Assembly: GCF_037646455.1 (NCBI RefSeq)
Contig: NZ_JBBIXN010000001.1
Coordinates: 1,054,001 to 1,118,000, forward strand
Origin: Draconibacterium mangrovi_A
GTDB lineage: Bacteria; Bacteroidota; Bacteroidia; Bacteroidales; Prolixibacteraceae
Direction: 5' to 3'
DNA: 64,000 nt
The notes below the pieces were generated by a model. That model saw only the letters and a program-made list of their open reading frames with translations, did not search any database and had not been told where the DNA came from. Shown piece by piece: positions 63,976 to 64,000 of the stretch. A program made the translations under genes and the position numbers. Each line of letters begins with the position of its first letter. Within the stretch, counting starts at the first letter, position 1.

Positions 63976-64000
63976 TTTTTTGTATTTCCGTTTGGCCCTG

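Larger units (their letters stand above)
62362..64000. other. Long non-coding region with degenerate repeats
   Basis: No convincing gene in 1639 bp. Open frames are short, low in typical residues, and rich in translated repeat text. Visible elements are: a promoter-like -7 at 62532; direct repeats at 62599-62635; two copies each of a TTGTTAAACTG..AAATTGTAAAACTG block (about 62493-62533 and 63000-63040), a CCTCAGCCTG..TTAATCATCATTC block (about 62862-62920 and 63111-63160) and an AGCTG..GTGAGCCTCG.GCTTGT block (about 61473-61510 and 62930-62962); AGCTT/GAGCTTAGAGCTT runs at 63725-63760 and 63843-63880; and the CTCTCGC repeat at 63938. Confidence 0.6.

Overview
The window looks like the chromosome of a free-living or host-associated member of the Bacteroidota, most likely the Bacteroidales/Marinilabiliales side (a Prolixibacteraceae-like organism is my best guess, from gene content only). 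The evidence is a SusC/SusD pair with a Reg_prop/Y_Y_Y/LuxR regulator, a giant protein with a gliding-motility type C-terminal sorting domain, S46 peptidase, GH97, GSCFA and DUF3417-type glucan phosphorylase genes, no obvious Shine-Dalgarno sites, and several promoters that fit the Bacteroidota consensus (TTTG, about 20 bp, TAnnTTTG). No rRNA, CRISPR array, prophage or insertion sequence was found.

Layout. 1-8.1 kb (minus): a glycan-uptake locus, regulator then SusC then SusD, continuing past the left edge. 8.3-11.9 kb (plus): a DUF493 protein and two transporters (YfcC/DcuC type and sodium-neurotransmitter-symporter type). 12-15.1 kb: a CAU tRNA (probably Ile2), a Tat-exported Gfo/Idh/MocA oxidoreductase, and an AhpC-OsmC peroxide-defence operon with a textbook promoter. 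15.1-19.7 kb (minus): a LytTR/LytS pair, a secreted protein of unknown function and a DEAD-box helicase. 19.9-30.2 kb (plus): an outer-membrane barrel protein, a double-module sialidase, a creatininase-family amidohydrolase, an S46 dipeptidyl-peptidase, RNase HI, phosphatidylserine decarboxylase and a GH97 glucosidase. 30.3-34.4 kb (minus): an ECF sigma / membrane anti-sigma-like / outer-membrane protein operon, RNase HII and a glycosyltransferase. 34.6-36.6 kb (plus): a flippase and a DUF3267 membrane protein. 36.8-40.7 kb (minus): frr, pyrH, and an acyl-CoA synthetase with its XRE-cupin regulator.

41-51.5 kb (minus) is an almost complete glycogen cluster: branching enzyme, GSCFA protein, debranching enzyme, glycogen synthase-like GT, GH57 amylase-like protein and glucan phosphorylase. 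The GH57 member has lost the expected catalytic Asp, and a GSCFA (SGNH-like) protein is inserted with its ATG directly abutting the glgB stop codon. The region upstream, 51.5-52.17 kb, has no protein gene but carries a duplicated about 70-bp unit (strong hairpin plus conserved AT-rich block) and a third terminator-like hairpin. I consider it the most interesting uncharacterised part of the window. It lies between the glycogen operon and a divergent Cys/Met-metabolism PLP enzyme.

53.4-64 kb: a palindromic MITE-like element, then a 2535-residue multidomain type IX secretion cargo (minus) preceded by a 241-residue secreted partner. A promoter-like -7 element and 22-bp-spaced direct repeats lie upstream of that pair. 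The final 1.6 kb is non-coding and full of short degenerate repeats.
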